Source: Acidipila rosea
GTDB taxonomy: Bacteria; Acidobacteriota; Terriglobia; Terriglobales; Acidobacteriaceae
DNA length: 64,000 bases
NCBI RefSeq assembly: GCF_004339725.1
Contig: NZ_SMGK01000002.1
Span: forward strand, 1,054,001 to 1,118,000
Direction: 5' to 3'
Both the position numbers and the translations under genes were made by a program. Shown piece after piece: positions 9,186-17,268 of the stretch; the stretch's first letter is position 1; each line of letters opens with the position of its first letter. A model generated the notes under the pieces. The model was not told the DNA's origin and ran no database searches. It saw only the letters and a program-made list of their open reading frames with translations.

Positions 9186-9253
9186 GTTTTCTGCATCCTC
9201 CGCACAACTGCCGCCGCCAGGCCGGGTTCCTAAAGAGCGTTGGAGGAAACACA

Positions 9254-9742
9254 ATGCGTCAACAAATTCGAGCTATTACCCTTACCGGCCTGCTTGCAGT
9301 CGGTCTTTCCGGCAGCATCCTCATCGCCCAGGATGCAGCCCAGCAGCCGCCGTCACCGCCGGCGCAGGGCAGCATGCAACAGCCACCCATGCGCGGCATG
9401 CGCCACATGAATCCTGACAGGCAGCTCAAGCACATGACGAAGATGCTGAATCTCTCCGCTGACCAGCAGAGCCAGATCAAGCCGATCCTCGTAGACCATC
9501 AGCAGCAGATGCAGAAGCTCATGCAGGACCAGTCGCTCTCGCGTCAGGACCGCATGCAGCAGATGCGCACCATCAATCAGGACACTCACGCTAAAGTCGA
9601 TGCCATCCTCAACGACCAGCAGAAGCAGCAGTGGCAGCAGATGATGCAGCACCGCATGCAGATGAGGCATCAGCAGATGCAGAATGGCCCGCAACCGAAC
9701 AGCGGCAGCGCTCCCCAGCCGCCGGCTTCGCCTCAGCAGTAA
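9254..9742 (+). CDS. Periplasmic Spy/CpxP-like (LTxxQ) protein
   Basis: The start at 9254 is set by GGAGG seven bases upstream and gives a signal peptide (MRQQIRAITLTGLLAVGLSGSILIAQDA). The mature part is extremely rich in Gln, Met and His. It contains LNLSADQQSQIKPIL and VDAILNDQQKQQWQQMM, the paired LTxxQ-like helices typical of Spy/CpxP periplasmic chaperone-like proteins. The ends are Pro/Gln-rich and disordered. A role in envelope stress or metal buffering is suggested by the family and the Met/His content. It is about 162 aa, normal for the group. Confidence 0.7.
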   Translation: MRQQIRAITLTGLLAVGLSGSILIAQDAAQQPPSPPAQGSMQQPPMRGMRHMNPDRQLKHMTKMLNLSADQQSQIKPILVDHQQQMQKLMQDQSLSRQDRMQQMRTINQDTHAKVDAILNDQQKQQWQQMMQHRMQMRHQQMQNGPQPNSGSAPQPPASPQQ

Positions 9743-9832
9743 GCATTTGCATCCCGTCTTCTGTGAGCTGCGTTGCGCAGAAGCGGGATGCGTCCGTCTC
9801 CGTCGCTCTGCACCCGCGATAAAATCAAGCAG

Positions 9833-10549
9833 ATGCCGGACAACGTCAACCCTGGCGCAGAGAAGCAAGTCTCCGCCGCTACTCAAAAGCTGAGGATGCT
9901 CCGTTCCCTCGTCTGCGGCCTCAAGTATGAGAAGCAGGCCCGGGCGCAGGGTGCGACCCACATCGCAGGAGTGGATGAGGTGGGCCGCGGTTCCCTCTTC
10001 GGCCCGGTTGTCGCAGCAGCGGTGGTGCTTCCGGACGATTGCCGCATCCGCGGCCTGCGCGACTCCAAGCAGCTCGAACCGGCAGAGCGCGAACGCCTCG
10101 CCGCGATCATCGAGCGCAAGGCGCTTGCGATCGCAATCGAAGAGGTTGACGCTGCCACCATCGACCGCATCAACATCTACCAGGCGACGCGTCTCGCCAT
10201 GACCACCGCAGTCCGGCGGCTGCAACCTGGGCCCGACCACCTGCTCGTCGACGCGCTGCGCCTGGACGTCGAGTGCACCCAGACCAGCATCATCTATGGC
10301 GACTCACTCAGCGTCTCGATTGCAGCCGCTTCAGTCGTTGCCAAGGTCTATCGCGACCGCCGCATGTGCGAGCTCGACCGCGAATATCCTCTCTACGGCC
10401 TCAGCTCGCACAAGGGTTACAGCACCCCGGCCCATCTCTCGGCTCTGCTGCGTCATGGGCCCACGCCCCTGCACCGCAGAACCTTTCGTCCTGTGGCTGA
10501 AGCCACGCTGCCCTGGGATCACGAGGAAGAATCTTGCCACAGCGATTGA
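9833..10549 (+). CDS. rnhB: Ribonuclease HII
   Basis: Cleaves the RNA strand of RNA-DNA hybrids and excises misincorporated ribonucleotides. With the start at 9833 (238 aa) the catalytic acidic residues are D48 and E49 (AGVDEVGRGSLFGP), D140 (LLVDALRLD) and D175 (ASVVAKVYRDR); the GRG motif and SSHKGYSTPAH are also conserved. An in-frame ATG at 9773 exists, but the extra residues are unlike the family. The N-terminal 40 residues before the core are a little longer than usual. Its stop overlaps the next gene, so the two are probably translated together. Confidence 0.93.
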   Translation: MPDNVNPGAEKQVSAATQKLRMLRSLVCGLKYEKQARAQGATHIAGVDEVGRGSLFGPVVAAAVVLPDDCRIRGLRDSKQLEPAERERLAAIIERKALAIAIEEVDAATIDRINIYQATRLAMTTAVRRLQPGPDHLLVDALRLDVECTQTSIIYGDSLSVSIAAASVVAKVYRDRRMCELDREYPLYGLSSHKGYSTPAHLSALLRHGPTPLHRRTFRPVAEATLPWDHEEESCHSD

Positions 10550-11283
10550 TGTGCATTACCGCACACCCTGATGATGAATCCGGCGCCTTTGGAGGCGCTC
10601 TGGCGATGGCCCACGCAGCGGGCGTCGAAACCACCGTTCTCTGCCTCACTGAAGGAGCAGCGGGCAGCTATCGCCCCGATGGGCTGACCAATGACGAGCT
10701 TGCCCGCATCCGCCGCGCTGAGTTCGCCGACGCCTGCGAACTCCTGGGCGTGACGAATGCCATCCTGCTGCGCTACCCTGACGGCGCGCTCGCCTCCGAG
10801 CCGTTTCTCGATCTGGTGCAGTTGGTGGCCGAACACCTGCGCGCCTGCCGTCCGCAGGTGGTGCTCACTTTCGCCGGCGATGGCAACGTCAATCAGCATC
10901 GCGACCACACGATCGTCAGCCTGGCCGCCACGGCAGCCTTTCACTGGGCCGGCCGCGAAAACTCTCCCCTCACTCTCGCCACCCGGCCTTACGCACCGCA
11001 GAAACTCTACTACGCCGGCACTCCCTTCCTCGCCGTGCGCAGCGAACAAGACAAGGCCGTAGCCGCGCGAACTCCGCACTCCCTGAGCCTCGAACTACGG
11101 GACTATAAGGAAAAGAAGATCGCAGCCTTCCTCAAGCACACGACCCAGCAGGCCATCCTCGATCGCGTCCGCGACATCATGGAGCCGCAACTCGATTACG
11201 AACACTATCTTCTCGCTGCCTCCCGCAAGGCGCTCCCCCTCAACCAGGACATTGCGCTCTTCAGCGATGTCATAGAGGACTGA
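10534..11283 (+). CDS. PIG-L/LmbE-family deacetylase
   Basis: A zinc-dependent N-acetylglucosaminyl-type deacetylase (249 aa). ITAHPDDESGAFGG carries the HPDDE zinc/catalytic motif, and QHRDHTIVSLAA the second histidine pair. Relatives include MshB, BshB and LmbE-like proteins, acting on N-acetylglucosamine conjugates in thiol cofactors or cell-surface glycans; the substrate here is unknown. The start is probably TTG at 10534, because GAGGAAG lies six bases upstream. The alternative ATG at 10549 would share a base with the rnhB stop and be 21 bases from that site. Either way the gene is translationally coupled to rnhB. Confidence 0.85.
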   Translation: MPQRLMCITAHPDDESGAFGGALAMAHAAGVETTVLCLTEGAAGSYRPDGLTNDELARIRRAEFADACELLGVTNAILLRYPDGALASEPFLDLVQLVAEHLRACRPQVVLTFAGDGNVNQHRDHTIVSLAATAAFHWAGRENSPLTLATRPYAPQKLYYAGTPFLAVRSEQDKAVAARTPHSLSLELRDYKEKKIAAFLKHTTQQAILDRVRDIMEPQLDYEHYLLAASRKALPLNQDIALFSDVIED

Positions 11284-11296
11284 CTCCCAAAAAGCA

Positions 11297-11332
11297 AAGC
11301 GGCGCATACCGTAGCCCTGGTATGCACCGCTT
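11297..11332 (-). terminator. Intrinsic terminator between convergent genes
   Basis: A 14-bp stem (11297-11310 with 11319-11332, one mismatch) has an 8-nt loop. On the minus strand it is followed by a T-rich tract (TTTGCTTTTTGG), so it best serves the BON-domain gene (stop at 11360). It could also block read-through from the deacetylase gene on the plus strand. Confidence 0.75.
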
Positions 11333-11359
11333 CACCTGGTCCTGCTCTGCTTGCCTGTC

Positions 11360-12502
11360 TTACTGGGGTCGCTGCTGCAGCTGCGGCGAATTATCGCTGA
11401 AGCTACGCGGCGCGCCAACCGCACGCGACGTTGTCACATTGACCGGCGACTGCAGTTTAAAGTTCACCAGAGTCTCCGGCTTGATCTGCACCTGCTCGCC
11501 GCGAGTTACGGTGTTAGCGCCCGCGCCCAGTCCGCCTCCGGCTGCAGCGCCAATCGCCGCACCCTTGCCGCCTCCTGCCAGTGCGCCGATGATGGCGCCC
11601 AGGGCCGCTCCGCCGCCTACCTTCGCAGCCGTGTTCTTGCCGCGACCTGCCCCCTGCTTGCTATAAGGGTCAGTGACCAGCGCGATCTGCCTGCCATGGG
11701 CGGTGAGCTGGGTCAGCTCAATCGAGAGAAGCGAGCTCCCCTTGAAGTGGGCTGCATCCTTGGCATCGATCACCCGGCCTACCACCGTTGACCCCTGCGG
11801 GACAGCTACCATTCCATCCACGATCAGGTCGCTGCTCACAGTTCCGTGAAACGTCTGATTCGGCTGCGCCGAGGAGCTGTCCAGCGCTTCGGTAATACGC
11901 ACAGGAACCACCGTACCTGCCGGAATCGTCACTGTCTTCACAACCGGCTTGGGAGGAGCGGGCGGCGGTGGCGGGGCCACGGTCTGTACTCGCTCCGGCA
12001 CCGGCCGTGGGGCCGGAGGCACCGGCGGCGCCTGTTCCTCAGCCTGCGCCCGCCGCTGGGCGAGCTTTGCCTCGCGCTGCTTCGCTGCGCGCTCCTTCAT
12101 CAGGCGATCACGCTTTTCGCGCGCCGACTCTGCCGGTGGAGGCGGCGGAGCCACGGGTGCAGGCGCTGCAGCGGCCTGCGCCGGTGGCTGCACGGTCAGA
12201 TTGTTGAGAACCGTCTTCACCCCGCTGACGCTTCCCGCATCGTTGCTTGCCAGGGCCCGGGAGGCTTCATCGTTGGCCGTTCCGGAAAGCGTTACAACCG
12301 CGCCCTGCACGCCCACCTGGATATTCTGCCCATTGAGTGCGCTCTCGCTGCCTATCTTCGCCTGGACTGCACTGGCGATCTGCTGGTCGGTGGGAGGCGG
12401 CGGCTGTTCGGAGGCCTGTTTATTGCATCCGATTCCAAGGGCCAGCGTGACAGCAAGTCCGGTTGCCTGAATACTTCTCGAGACTTCACTAGGAAATTTC
12501 AT
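11360..12502 (-). CDS. BON-domain envelope protein with glycine-zipper C-terminal region
   Basis: The 380-aa protein has a hydrophobic signal (residues 8-26) ending GIGC, which could be a non-canonical lipobox. A BON domain follows (about 38-105; IASAVQAKIGSESALNGQNIQVGVQGAVVTLSG...GVKTVLNN), then a long charged and proline-rich linker (about 110-190). The C-terminal domain has TIPAGTVVPVRITEALDSS and a Gly-zipper stretch (about 295-340; GGGAALGAIIGALAGG, AAAGGGLGAG) that may insert in or lie on a membrane. BON domains bind phospholipid or peptidoglycan. The likely role is outer-membrane or periplasmic stability; the exact function is unknown. Terminated by the hairpin at 11297-11332. Confidence 0.7.
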   Translation of the reverse strand: MKFPSEVSRSIQATGLAVTLALGIGCNKQASEQPPPPTDQQIASAVQAKIGSESALNGQNIQVGVQGAVVTLSGTANDEASRALASNDAGSVSGVKTVLNNLTVQPPAQAAAAPAPVAPPPPPAESAREKRDRLMKERAAKQREAKLAQRRAQAEEQAPPVPPAPRPVPERVQTVAPPPPPAPPKPVVKTVTIPAGTVVPVRITEALDSSSAQPNQTFHGTVSSDLIVDGMVAVPQGSTVVGRVIDAKDAAHFKGSSLLSIELTQLTAHGRQIALVTDPYSKQGAGRGKNTAAKVGGGAALGAIIGALAGGGKGAAIGAAAGGGLGAGANTVTRGEQVQIKPETLVNFKLQSPVNVTTSRAVGAPRSFSDNSPQLQQRPQ

Positions 12503-12725
12503 CTTTCACCTTCGTTTCCTGTCGGCCATCGGTTGCACTGGCCACATGCACCAAGTTTAGAATCCCTGAGGCATCCGATGGCGGGTTTATGATGCATAGA
12601 CGCGTTCGTGCGGCTTTAGTTGCGTCCCGTCTGGCAGCACCGGCAGGGAGACTGGCATCTATTCACATGAATGTGGCGCTGCGGGGATCAGCAACCAGCC
12701 TCGCAACAGATTAAAGGAGATCTCA

Positions 12726-13151
12726 ATGAGCGAAGAAAAACAGAGTGGTGGATTCAGCTGGTTCGTGGCAGGCCTTGGCATTGGAGCCCTGCTGGGAGTT
12801 CTCTACGCTCCCAAATCTGGCCGCGAAACTCGCGACGAACTGGTCAACGGGGCTTGCGAAGGGAAAGAGTACCTGCGTCAGCGGTCACGCGAAGCAGCGG
12901 ATCAGGTGTCCGCCTACGTTGATCGTAGCAAGTCCCAGGTCAACGAATATGTCGACCGCAGCAAAGAAGCAGTCGAGCGGGGACGGCAGCAGTGGGAAGA
13001 GGTTGTCGCACGCGGACAGCAGTTCGTGAATGATCAGAGCGAAAAAGTAGTCGCGGCGGTGGATGCTGGACGACAGGCCTACAAGAGCAAGACGGCCGAA
13101 CCTGGCGCTACGGCTGAGACATCGCCCATCGTCGAACCGGCCAGCTACTAA
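12726..13151 (+). CDS. YtxH-domain small membrane protein
   Basis: The 141-aa protein begins MSEEKQSGGFSWFVAGLGIGALLGVLYAPKSGRETRDEL. This is the typical YtxH domain: one Gly-rich membrane helix followed by 'LYAPKSGxETR'. The rest is an amphipathic helix with two near-identical repeats (AYVDRSKSQVNE, EYVDRSKEAVER), likely coiled coil. AAAGGAG precedes the start. Members are often stress-induced; molecular function is unknown. The next gene, 35 bp downstream, also encodes a single-helix protein, and such pairs are common. Confidence 0.8.
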   Translation: MSEEKQSGGFSWFVAGLGIGALLGVLYAPKSGRETRDELVNGACEGKEYLRQRSREAADQVSAYVDRSKSQVNEYVDRSKEAVERGRQQWEEVVARGQQFVNDQSEKVVAAVDAGRQAYKSKTAEPGATAETSPIVEPASY

Positions 13152-13186
13152 CCTGACACAGAGAACGCCGAAAGAGTCCAGCCCAC

Positions 13187-13675
13187 ATGCCTATTAACCC
13201 AACTTTGTTCCTCATCTTCACGGCTGTCACATCCATCGGCGTTCTCATTCAGGCTGGGGTTCTCTTCGGCATGTTCCTGGCAGCGACACGCGCCGCCAAA
13301 AAGGTGGAGGACATTACCGATCAGCTCAACGTTCATCTGATCCCTGCTGTCGCCACCACCAAGCAGTTGCTCGAAGATGTGGTCCCGAAACTGCGGACGA
13401 TCACCGAAGATGTTGCCGCGATTACCGCGGAAGTTCGTCATCAGACCGAGCACGTCAACACAGCCGTTGACGAGGTGGTGGACCGTACCCGGGTGCAGGC
13501 TGAGCGCGTGGATGAAATGGTCACCAGCGTTCTGAACTCAGTGGTTCATGCCTCTACCACCATCCAGCATGGCATCGGCAATCCTTTACGCCAGATCTCG
13601 GGCATCCTGGATGGGGTCCGCGCAGGCGTAAGCACGTTGTGGAGGAAAGAAACCGAAGACCGAGAGGCTTTTTAG
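13187..13675 (+). CDS. DUF948-like single-helix membrane protein
   Basis: The 162-aa protein has one membrane helix (residues 5-30) followed by a long, heptad-patterned helical region (KKVEDITDQLNVHLIPAVATTKQLLEDVVPKLR...) lacking enzymatic motifs. It resembles DUF948/methyl-accepting-like coiled-coil proteins that accompany YtxH genes. Its stop codon overlaps that of the convergent acyltransferase gene by four bases. Confidence 0.65.
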   Translation: MPINPTLFLIFTAVTSIGVLIQAGVLFGMFLAATRAAKKVEDITDQLNVHLIPAVATTKQLLEDVVPKLRTITEDVAAITAEVRHQTEHVNTAVDEVVDRTRVQAERVDEMVTSVLNSVVHASTTIQHGIGNPLRQISGILDGVRAGVSTLWRKETEDREAF

Positions 13676-14451
13676 ACCGCGCTCTCTTTTTCCGTTTCTT
13701 TCCACTCTTCCCGCCTATCAGCTACCCACCGGTGCGCGGCTGCGGCTGCTCTCTTTCGGTCTGTCACTTCGGGTAGTGCGGCTCCGAATTTCACCTGACC
13801 TCTCACGCGTTTAGGACTGGTCGCCTGGAGGAGATGCGGGAGGAGCGTATCGTCTCCCCAATACGCAAGCCTATCTTCGGAAAGCGCTTCTGACCAAAAG
13901 CTGACCGCCGCCGGAGTAATGGGCGCCTGTGCCCGGATGGCAGCTTCGAAAAGCAATGGGTGAAACGGCCTGACATGGGAGCCATCCGTACTGGCGCTCT
14001 CCGGAAAGCACATCACCACACATCCCTCCCGTAGCGGGGCCTCGATTTGTGCGAGCAGCGCGCTCCCGTCCCGGGCACTTCCCCGATTGATGAATACGGT
14101 ACCCGCAAATCGCGCCAGGTAGCCCAGCAGCGGCCACGATCGCACCTCGTCCTTCGAAATGAAGATGCACGGTGCGAGCGCTGAATAGAGAAAAATATCA
14201 AAGTAGCCGAGGTGGTTCGACACCAGCAGCCCGCACGGCGGCGGTTCTCCGCTCACGGTCGAGTCAACTCCGAACGCCTGCAGCATGCGCCTGCTGGTTC
14301 CCGAGGCCCACAGCGCGCGATCGCGAAGAGACAGAGCGCCGCGCCTGCGCACCCACAACCAACCAAAGCGAAAGGCTGCGCCGCTCAAGACAACCACAAG
14401 TCTACTCAGGCGAATTATCGGACGAAGGGACACGATGCAGTTATAGCTCAC
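13672..14451 (-). CDS. 1-acyl-sn-glycerol-3-phosphate acyltransferase-like (PlsC family)
   Basis: The 259-aa protein carries LVSNHLGYFDIF with the catalytic HX4D (H80, D85), FINRGSARDG (motif II, acceptor binding) and CFPESASTDGS (motif III, E151). One N-terminal hydrophobic segment (about residues 16-36) should anchor it to the inner membrane. The family transfers acyl chains to lysophosphatidic acid or related lysolipids. The FPE-SAS version of motif III differs from the common FPEGTRS, so an ornithine-lipid or other lysolipid acyltransferase is possible. It appears monocistronic. Confidence 0.82.
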   Translation of the reverse strand: MSYNCIVSLRPIIRLSRLVVVLSGAAFRFGWLWVRRRGALSLRDRALWASGTSRRMLQAFGVDSTVSGEPPPCGLLVSNHLGYFDIFLYSALAPCIFISKDEVRSWPLLGYLARFAGTVFINRGSARDGSALLAQIEAPLREGCVVMCFPESASTDGSHVRPFHPLLFEAAIRAQAPITPAAVSFWSEALSEDRLAYWGDDTLLPHLLQATSPKRVRGQVKFGAALPEVTDRKRAAAAAHRWVADRREEWKETEKESAV

Positions 14452-14786
14452 GCAGTTCGTGATTGGTAATTTTGCCGCATCCTACCTGTGAGGTACGACA
14501 AATCGGATCAGCTTAAGGAAAAGAAATGCATACTGCACTTTTGGCAGGAGCAAAAGAAAATTGCAGTTCGAGCAGATGTCTAGAGCGAGAGACGTGCCCG
14601 GGAGCATCTACTAGCTTGCTAAGCCAATCTGCTAGTTGGTTTACTTATTACTATTTCTTCGCATAACCGTAGCTACTTGTCTCCGTTTCCATAAATGAAT
14701 TTATAGTTTTCGCTGTTAGGATTATGACGTTCCCCCAAATCGCACCTCTGGTGCATGTAACTCCAACATCCAGGACAAATAGATAG
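14452..14786. other. AT-richer intergenic stretch, possible 46-codon ORF
   Basis: This 335-bp gap is visibly richer in A and T than its surroundings. The only candidate gene is a 46-codon plus-strand ORF from ATG at 14526 (MHTALLAGAKENCSSSRC...), with AAGGA six bases upstream. Its composition is unremarkable and I would not call it a gene without support. No tRNA, repeat or terminator was recognised. Confidence 0.3.
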
Positions 14787-15005
14787 ATGACGCGCGAACA
14801 GATGATTGCAGCTATTGATGAAGAACTTAACCGGCTACAACAGGTGCGGATGCTCCTGCAGAACACCACAGGCTTTCCGCAACTCACAGCCCGTATCCCG
14901 TCGATAGCCGCTGGTGCAACCAAGCGCCGGCCGCTGAGCCCTGAAGCCCGCAAGAAAATAGCCGATGCTCAGAAGCGTCGTTGGGCAAAGCAGAAAAAAG
15001 CCTGA
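14787..15005 (+). CDS. Small basic protein with NUMOD3-like DNA-binding motif
   Basis: The protein has 72 aa. The first 30 residues form an amphipathic helix (REQMIAAIDEELNRLQQVRMLL). The C terminus is RRPLSPEARKKIADAQKRRWAKQKK, which resembles the NUMOD3 'xLSeEtrkKIseA.kgr' helix found in modular nucleases and is seen as a stand-alone tail in many short Acidobacteria proteins (recalled, not searched). A DNA- or RNA-binding regulator is plausible. The dUTPase gene begins 12 bases after its stop, so the two may be co-transcribed. The Shine-Dalgarno is weak. Confidence 0.7.
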   Translation: MTREQMIAAIDEELNRLQQVRMLLQNTTGFPQLTARIPSIAAGATKRRPLSPEARKKIADAQKRRWAKQKKA

Positions 15006-15017
15006 AGTTTTCTTCCA

Positions 15018-15512
15018 ATGATTAAAGTCAAACTGCTCCACCCCGATGCCCGTCTGCCGGTTGTGACCTACGCCGGCAGCGACCTTGGTTATGATCTCTT
15101 CGCCATCGAAGATACAGTTCTCGAGCCTGGCGTACCTGTAAAGGTACGCACCGGCATTGCCATCGAAGGGCCTCCAGGCTGCGGCTTTGTCCTGGGAGAC
15201 AGGTCCTCGATGGCTGCCCGCGGCATCACCTATGCGGGCGGCCGCATCGATGCAGGCTATCGTGGCGAAATCCTCGTCTGCCTCGTGAACGTCAACCAGC
15301 CCCGCTATTCCCTTAAAACCGAATACACCGATGCGGGCGTGCTGCGCGCTGCGTCGCTTGAGGTAAGCGATGCTTCTCTCTCCATTCGCAAAGGCGACAA
15401 GATAGCGCAGATGTCCCCATTCCAGGCGATGACCCATTACGAACTGATACAGGTTGAGGAACTTGCATCAAGTGAAAGGGAAGGAAAGGGATTCGGCTCC
15501 AGCGGGCGATAA
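15018..15512 (+). CDS. dut: dUTP diphosphatase (dUTPase)
   Basis: Converts dUTP to dUMP, keeping uracil out of DNA and feeding dTMP synthesis. The 164-aa protein has the five trimeric-dUTPase motifs: AGSDLGYDLFA (1), DRSSMAARGI (2), GGRIDAGYRGEI with the catalytic Asp (3), RKGDKIAQM (4) and EREGKGFGSSGR (5). The segment between motifs 3 and 4 (about residues 95-125) is longer than usual, an insertion containing YSLKTEYTDAGVLRAASLE. The stop codon lies inside the first of three phased 17-bp repeats. It follows a small basic protein gene. Confidence 0.9.
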   Translation: MIKVKLLHPDARLPVVTYAGSDLGYDLFAIEDTVLEPGVPVKVRTGIAIEGPPGCGFVLGDRSSMAARGITYAGGRIDAGYRGEILVCLVNVNQPRYSLKTEYTDAGVLRAASLEVSDASLSIRKGDKIAQMSPFQAMTHYELIQVEELASSEREGKGFGSSGR

Positions 15513-15554
15513 TCACTATCAAACGATAACTCCTATCATTCGATAACTATTATC
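15508..15554. repeat. Three phased 17-bp repeats, each a GATA-N5-TATC dyad
   Basis: Dyads are at 15508-15520 (GATAATCACTATC), 15525-15537 (GATAACTCCTATC) and 15542-15554 (GATAACTATTATC). The period is exactly 17 bp and each unit starts CGATAA. The first overlaps the dut stop codon. The array fits multiple binding sites for a dimeric regulator or iterons; no function is known to me. Confidence 0.75.
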
Positions 15555-15959
15555 CCGGAGTAGCCTCCAATCCCCGGAACTACTCTTCCACCCCGGGCCC
15601 GGCGCTCACCTGGAAACAGGCGGAGAAGCCGCGAAGGACCGCACCAGACGGCTGCAGCGGGGTGCCGCGCAATCGTATCGATGCTCCGCTGTTTTCACTA
15701 GTGCCGCTATGCTGCGCAGCTGCCGCCAGATGCTCTGGACGAGCCGGGGCCACAACGCCGCGGCTTTCATTCCGGGCGGGAAACAGAGTCGAGAGAGCGC
15801 GCGACAGCAGCGATTCCTCCCTACTGCCTCCTGATGATCAGGACAGCATAGCAACGCTGTCACCAGCGGAAGGAGCATGAGCTTCCCCCAGTGGCTGCGG
15901 CTCGGCTGTGTCGCACCGGCAATCGCATAAACTTCAAAATAAGAGCGAACGGATCAAAG
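15555..15959. other. Long intergenic leader before the ion transporter gene
   Basis: This non-coding stretch of about 400 bp follows the 17-bp repeats. It is GC-rich with several short inverted repeats but no convincing ORF, terminator U-run, tRNA or known riboswitch core. It probably holds the promoter and leader of the transporter gene at 15960. Confidence 0.4.
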
Positions 15960-17219
15960 ATGCACGATTTGAACCTCCATATTTTCCTGACCTGGGGTAT
16001 TTCCCTGCTCAGCATTCTGCTGATGCTGCTGCGGCCGAAGGGCCTGCCGGAAGCCGTCTGGATCAGCGCCGGGGCAATCCTGCTCGTGCTTACACACTCT
16101 GTCACGCTCAGGAATGCAGGCCACGCAATATACGAGGGCCACGATGTTTACCTCTTCCTGCTCGGTATGATGACGCTGGCCGAAGTCGCGCGGCAGGAAA
16201 AGGTCTTTGACTGGATCGCAAACATCGCGGCGCGGCGTGCAGATGGGTCGGCCGCCAGGCTCTTCCTGCTGATCTATCTTGCGGGCACGGCCGTCACCGT
16301 CTTTCTGTCGAACGATGCAACGGCCGTCGTGCTGACGCCGGCCGTACTTGCGGTGGTGCGCCACGCCAAAGTGAAGGCGAAACCGTATCTGCTGGCATGC
16401 GCGTTCATCGCCAACGCAGCAAGCTTCGTGCTGCCGATTTCAAACCCTGCCAACCTCGTCGTCTTTGGAGAGAAGCTCCCTTCGTTGATGGCATGGCTGC
16501 GGGTCTTTCTGCTGCCGGCGATGGCTTCCATCGCGGTCACATTTGTTGTGTTGCGGCTGCTCTCGCGGCGCGATCTCGATTGTGCCGTCGAGATGCCTGA
16601 ACCCGATGGAGGGCTTTCGACAGCCGGCAAGCTCTCACTGGCCGGAATCGCGATGGCGGCCATGACGCTGACACTCGCATCTGCAGCGGGCTGGCGGCTG
16701 GGAGCGCCTACGTTTGCCGCGGGGCTGCTTACCCTTGCGCTGGTGAGCACCCGTGACAGGCAGGTATGGAAGACGACGGCCAAAGGCATCTCATGGCCGG
16801 TGATCGCCCTGGTGGGGGGATTGTTTATCATCGTCGAGGCTCTGAATGGAGCGGGCATGCTGCAGGTCTCGCAGGCGGGGCTCAGCTGGCTGATGCATAC
16901 AGCGGATGGCTATGCGAAGTTTATCGCGGCGTTTGCCGTCGCGCTGTTGTCCAACGGCATGAACAATCTGCCGGTGGGGCTCGCCTCCGGCATCAGCCTG
17001 CAACGGGCGCATAGTGCGCCCATCATTCTTCATTCTGTGCTGATCGGGGTAGACCTGGGGCCGAATCTGTCCGTGACTGGCTCGCTGGCGACTATTCTCT
17101 GGCTGATCGCGCTCCGGCGCGAGCGCGAGGAGATTACAGCCTGGGAGTTTTTGAAGACAGGAGCAGTGGTAATGCCCCTGGCGTTGACGGCTGCACTGCT
17201 GCTGTTGTTTTCGTGGTGA
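15960..17219 (+). CDS. ArsB/NhaD-type ion transporter (SLC13-like fold)
   Basis: The 419-aa inner-membrane protein has about eleven hydrophobic helices. VFLSNDATAVVLTPAVLAVVRH and ANAASFVLPISNPANLVVFG are the paired re-entrant motifs of the ArsB/NhaD/SLC13 ion transporter superfamily, and NGMNNLPVGLASG is the repeat-related second motif. In ArsB, the same places carry TND.ATALI and SNP.N. The start at 15960 (MHDLNLHIF) is preferred, since the upstream in-frame extension is basic and non-hydrophobic. No arsR or arsC lies nearby, so an arsenite role is not supported by context; Na+/H+ exchange or carboxylate transport is equally possible. Confidence 0.78.
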   Translation: MHDLNLHIFLTWGISLLSILLMLLRPKGLPEAVWISAGAILLVLTHSVTLRNAGHAIYEGHDVYLFLLGMMTLAEVARQEKVFDWIANIAARRADGSAARLFLLIYLAGTAVTVFLSNDATAVVLTPAVLAVVRHAKVKAKPYLLACAFIANAASFVLPISNPANLVVFGEKLPSLMAWLRVFLLPAMASIAVTFVVLRLLSRRDLDCAVEMPEPDGGLSTAGKLSLAGIAMAAMTLTLASAAGWRLGAPTFAAGLLTLALVSTRDRQVWKTTAKGISWPVIALVGGLFIIVEALNGAGMLQVSQAGLSWLMHTADGYAKFIAAFAVALLSNGMNNLPVGLASGISLQRAHSAPIILHSVLIGVDLGPNLSVTGSLATILWLIALRREREEITAWEFLKTGAVVMPLALTAALLLLFSW

Positions 17220-17268
17220 GCGACAGACGAAGAGATCTCTTTCAAGCAGGTATCCAGCCGCAGACGGG

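Noticed and set aside
15606..15878. 90-codon minus-strand ORF in the leader before the ion transporter gene
   Set aside because: No ribosome-binding site, Arg/Pro/Ser-rich composition, no family; treated as non-coding.
15560..15950. Possible riboswitch in the long leader
   Set aside because: I compared it by eye with the conserved cores of cobalamin, fluoride, SAM and TPP elements and found no match. A covariance-model search would settle it.
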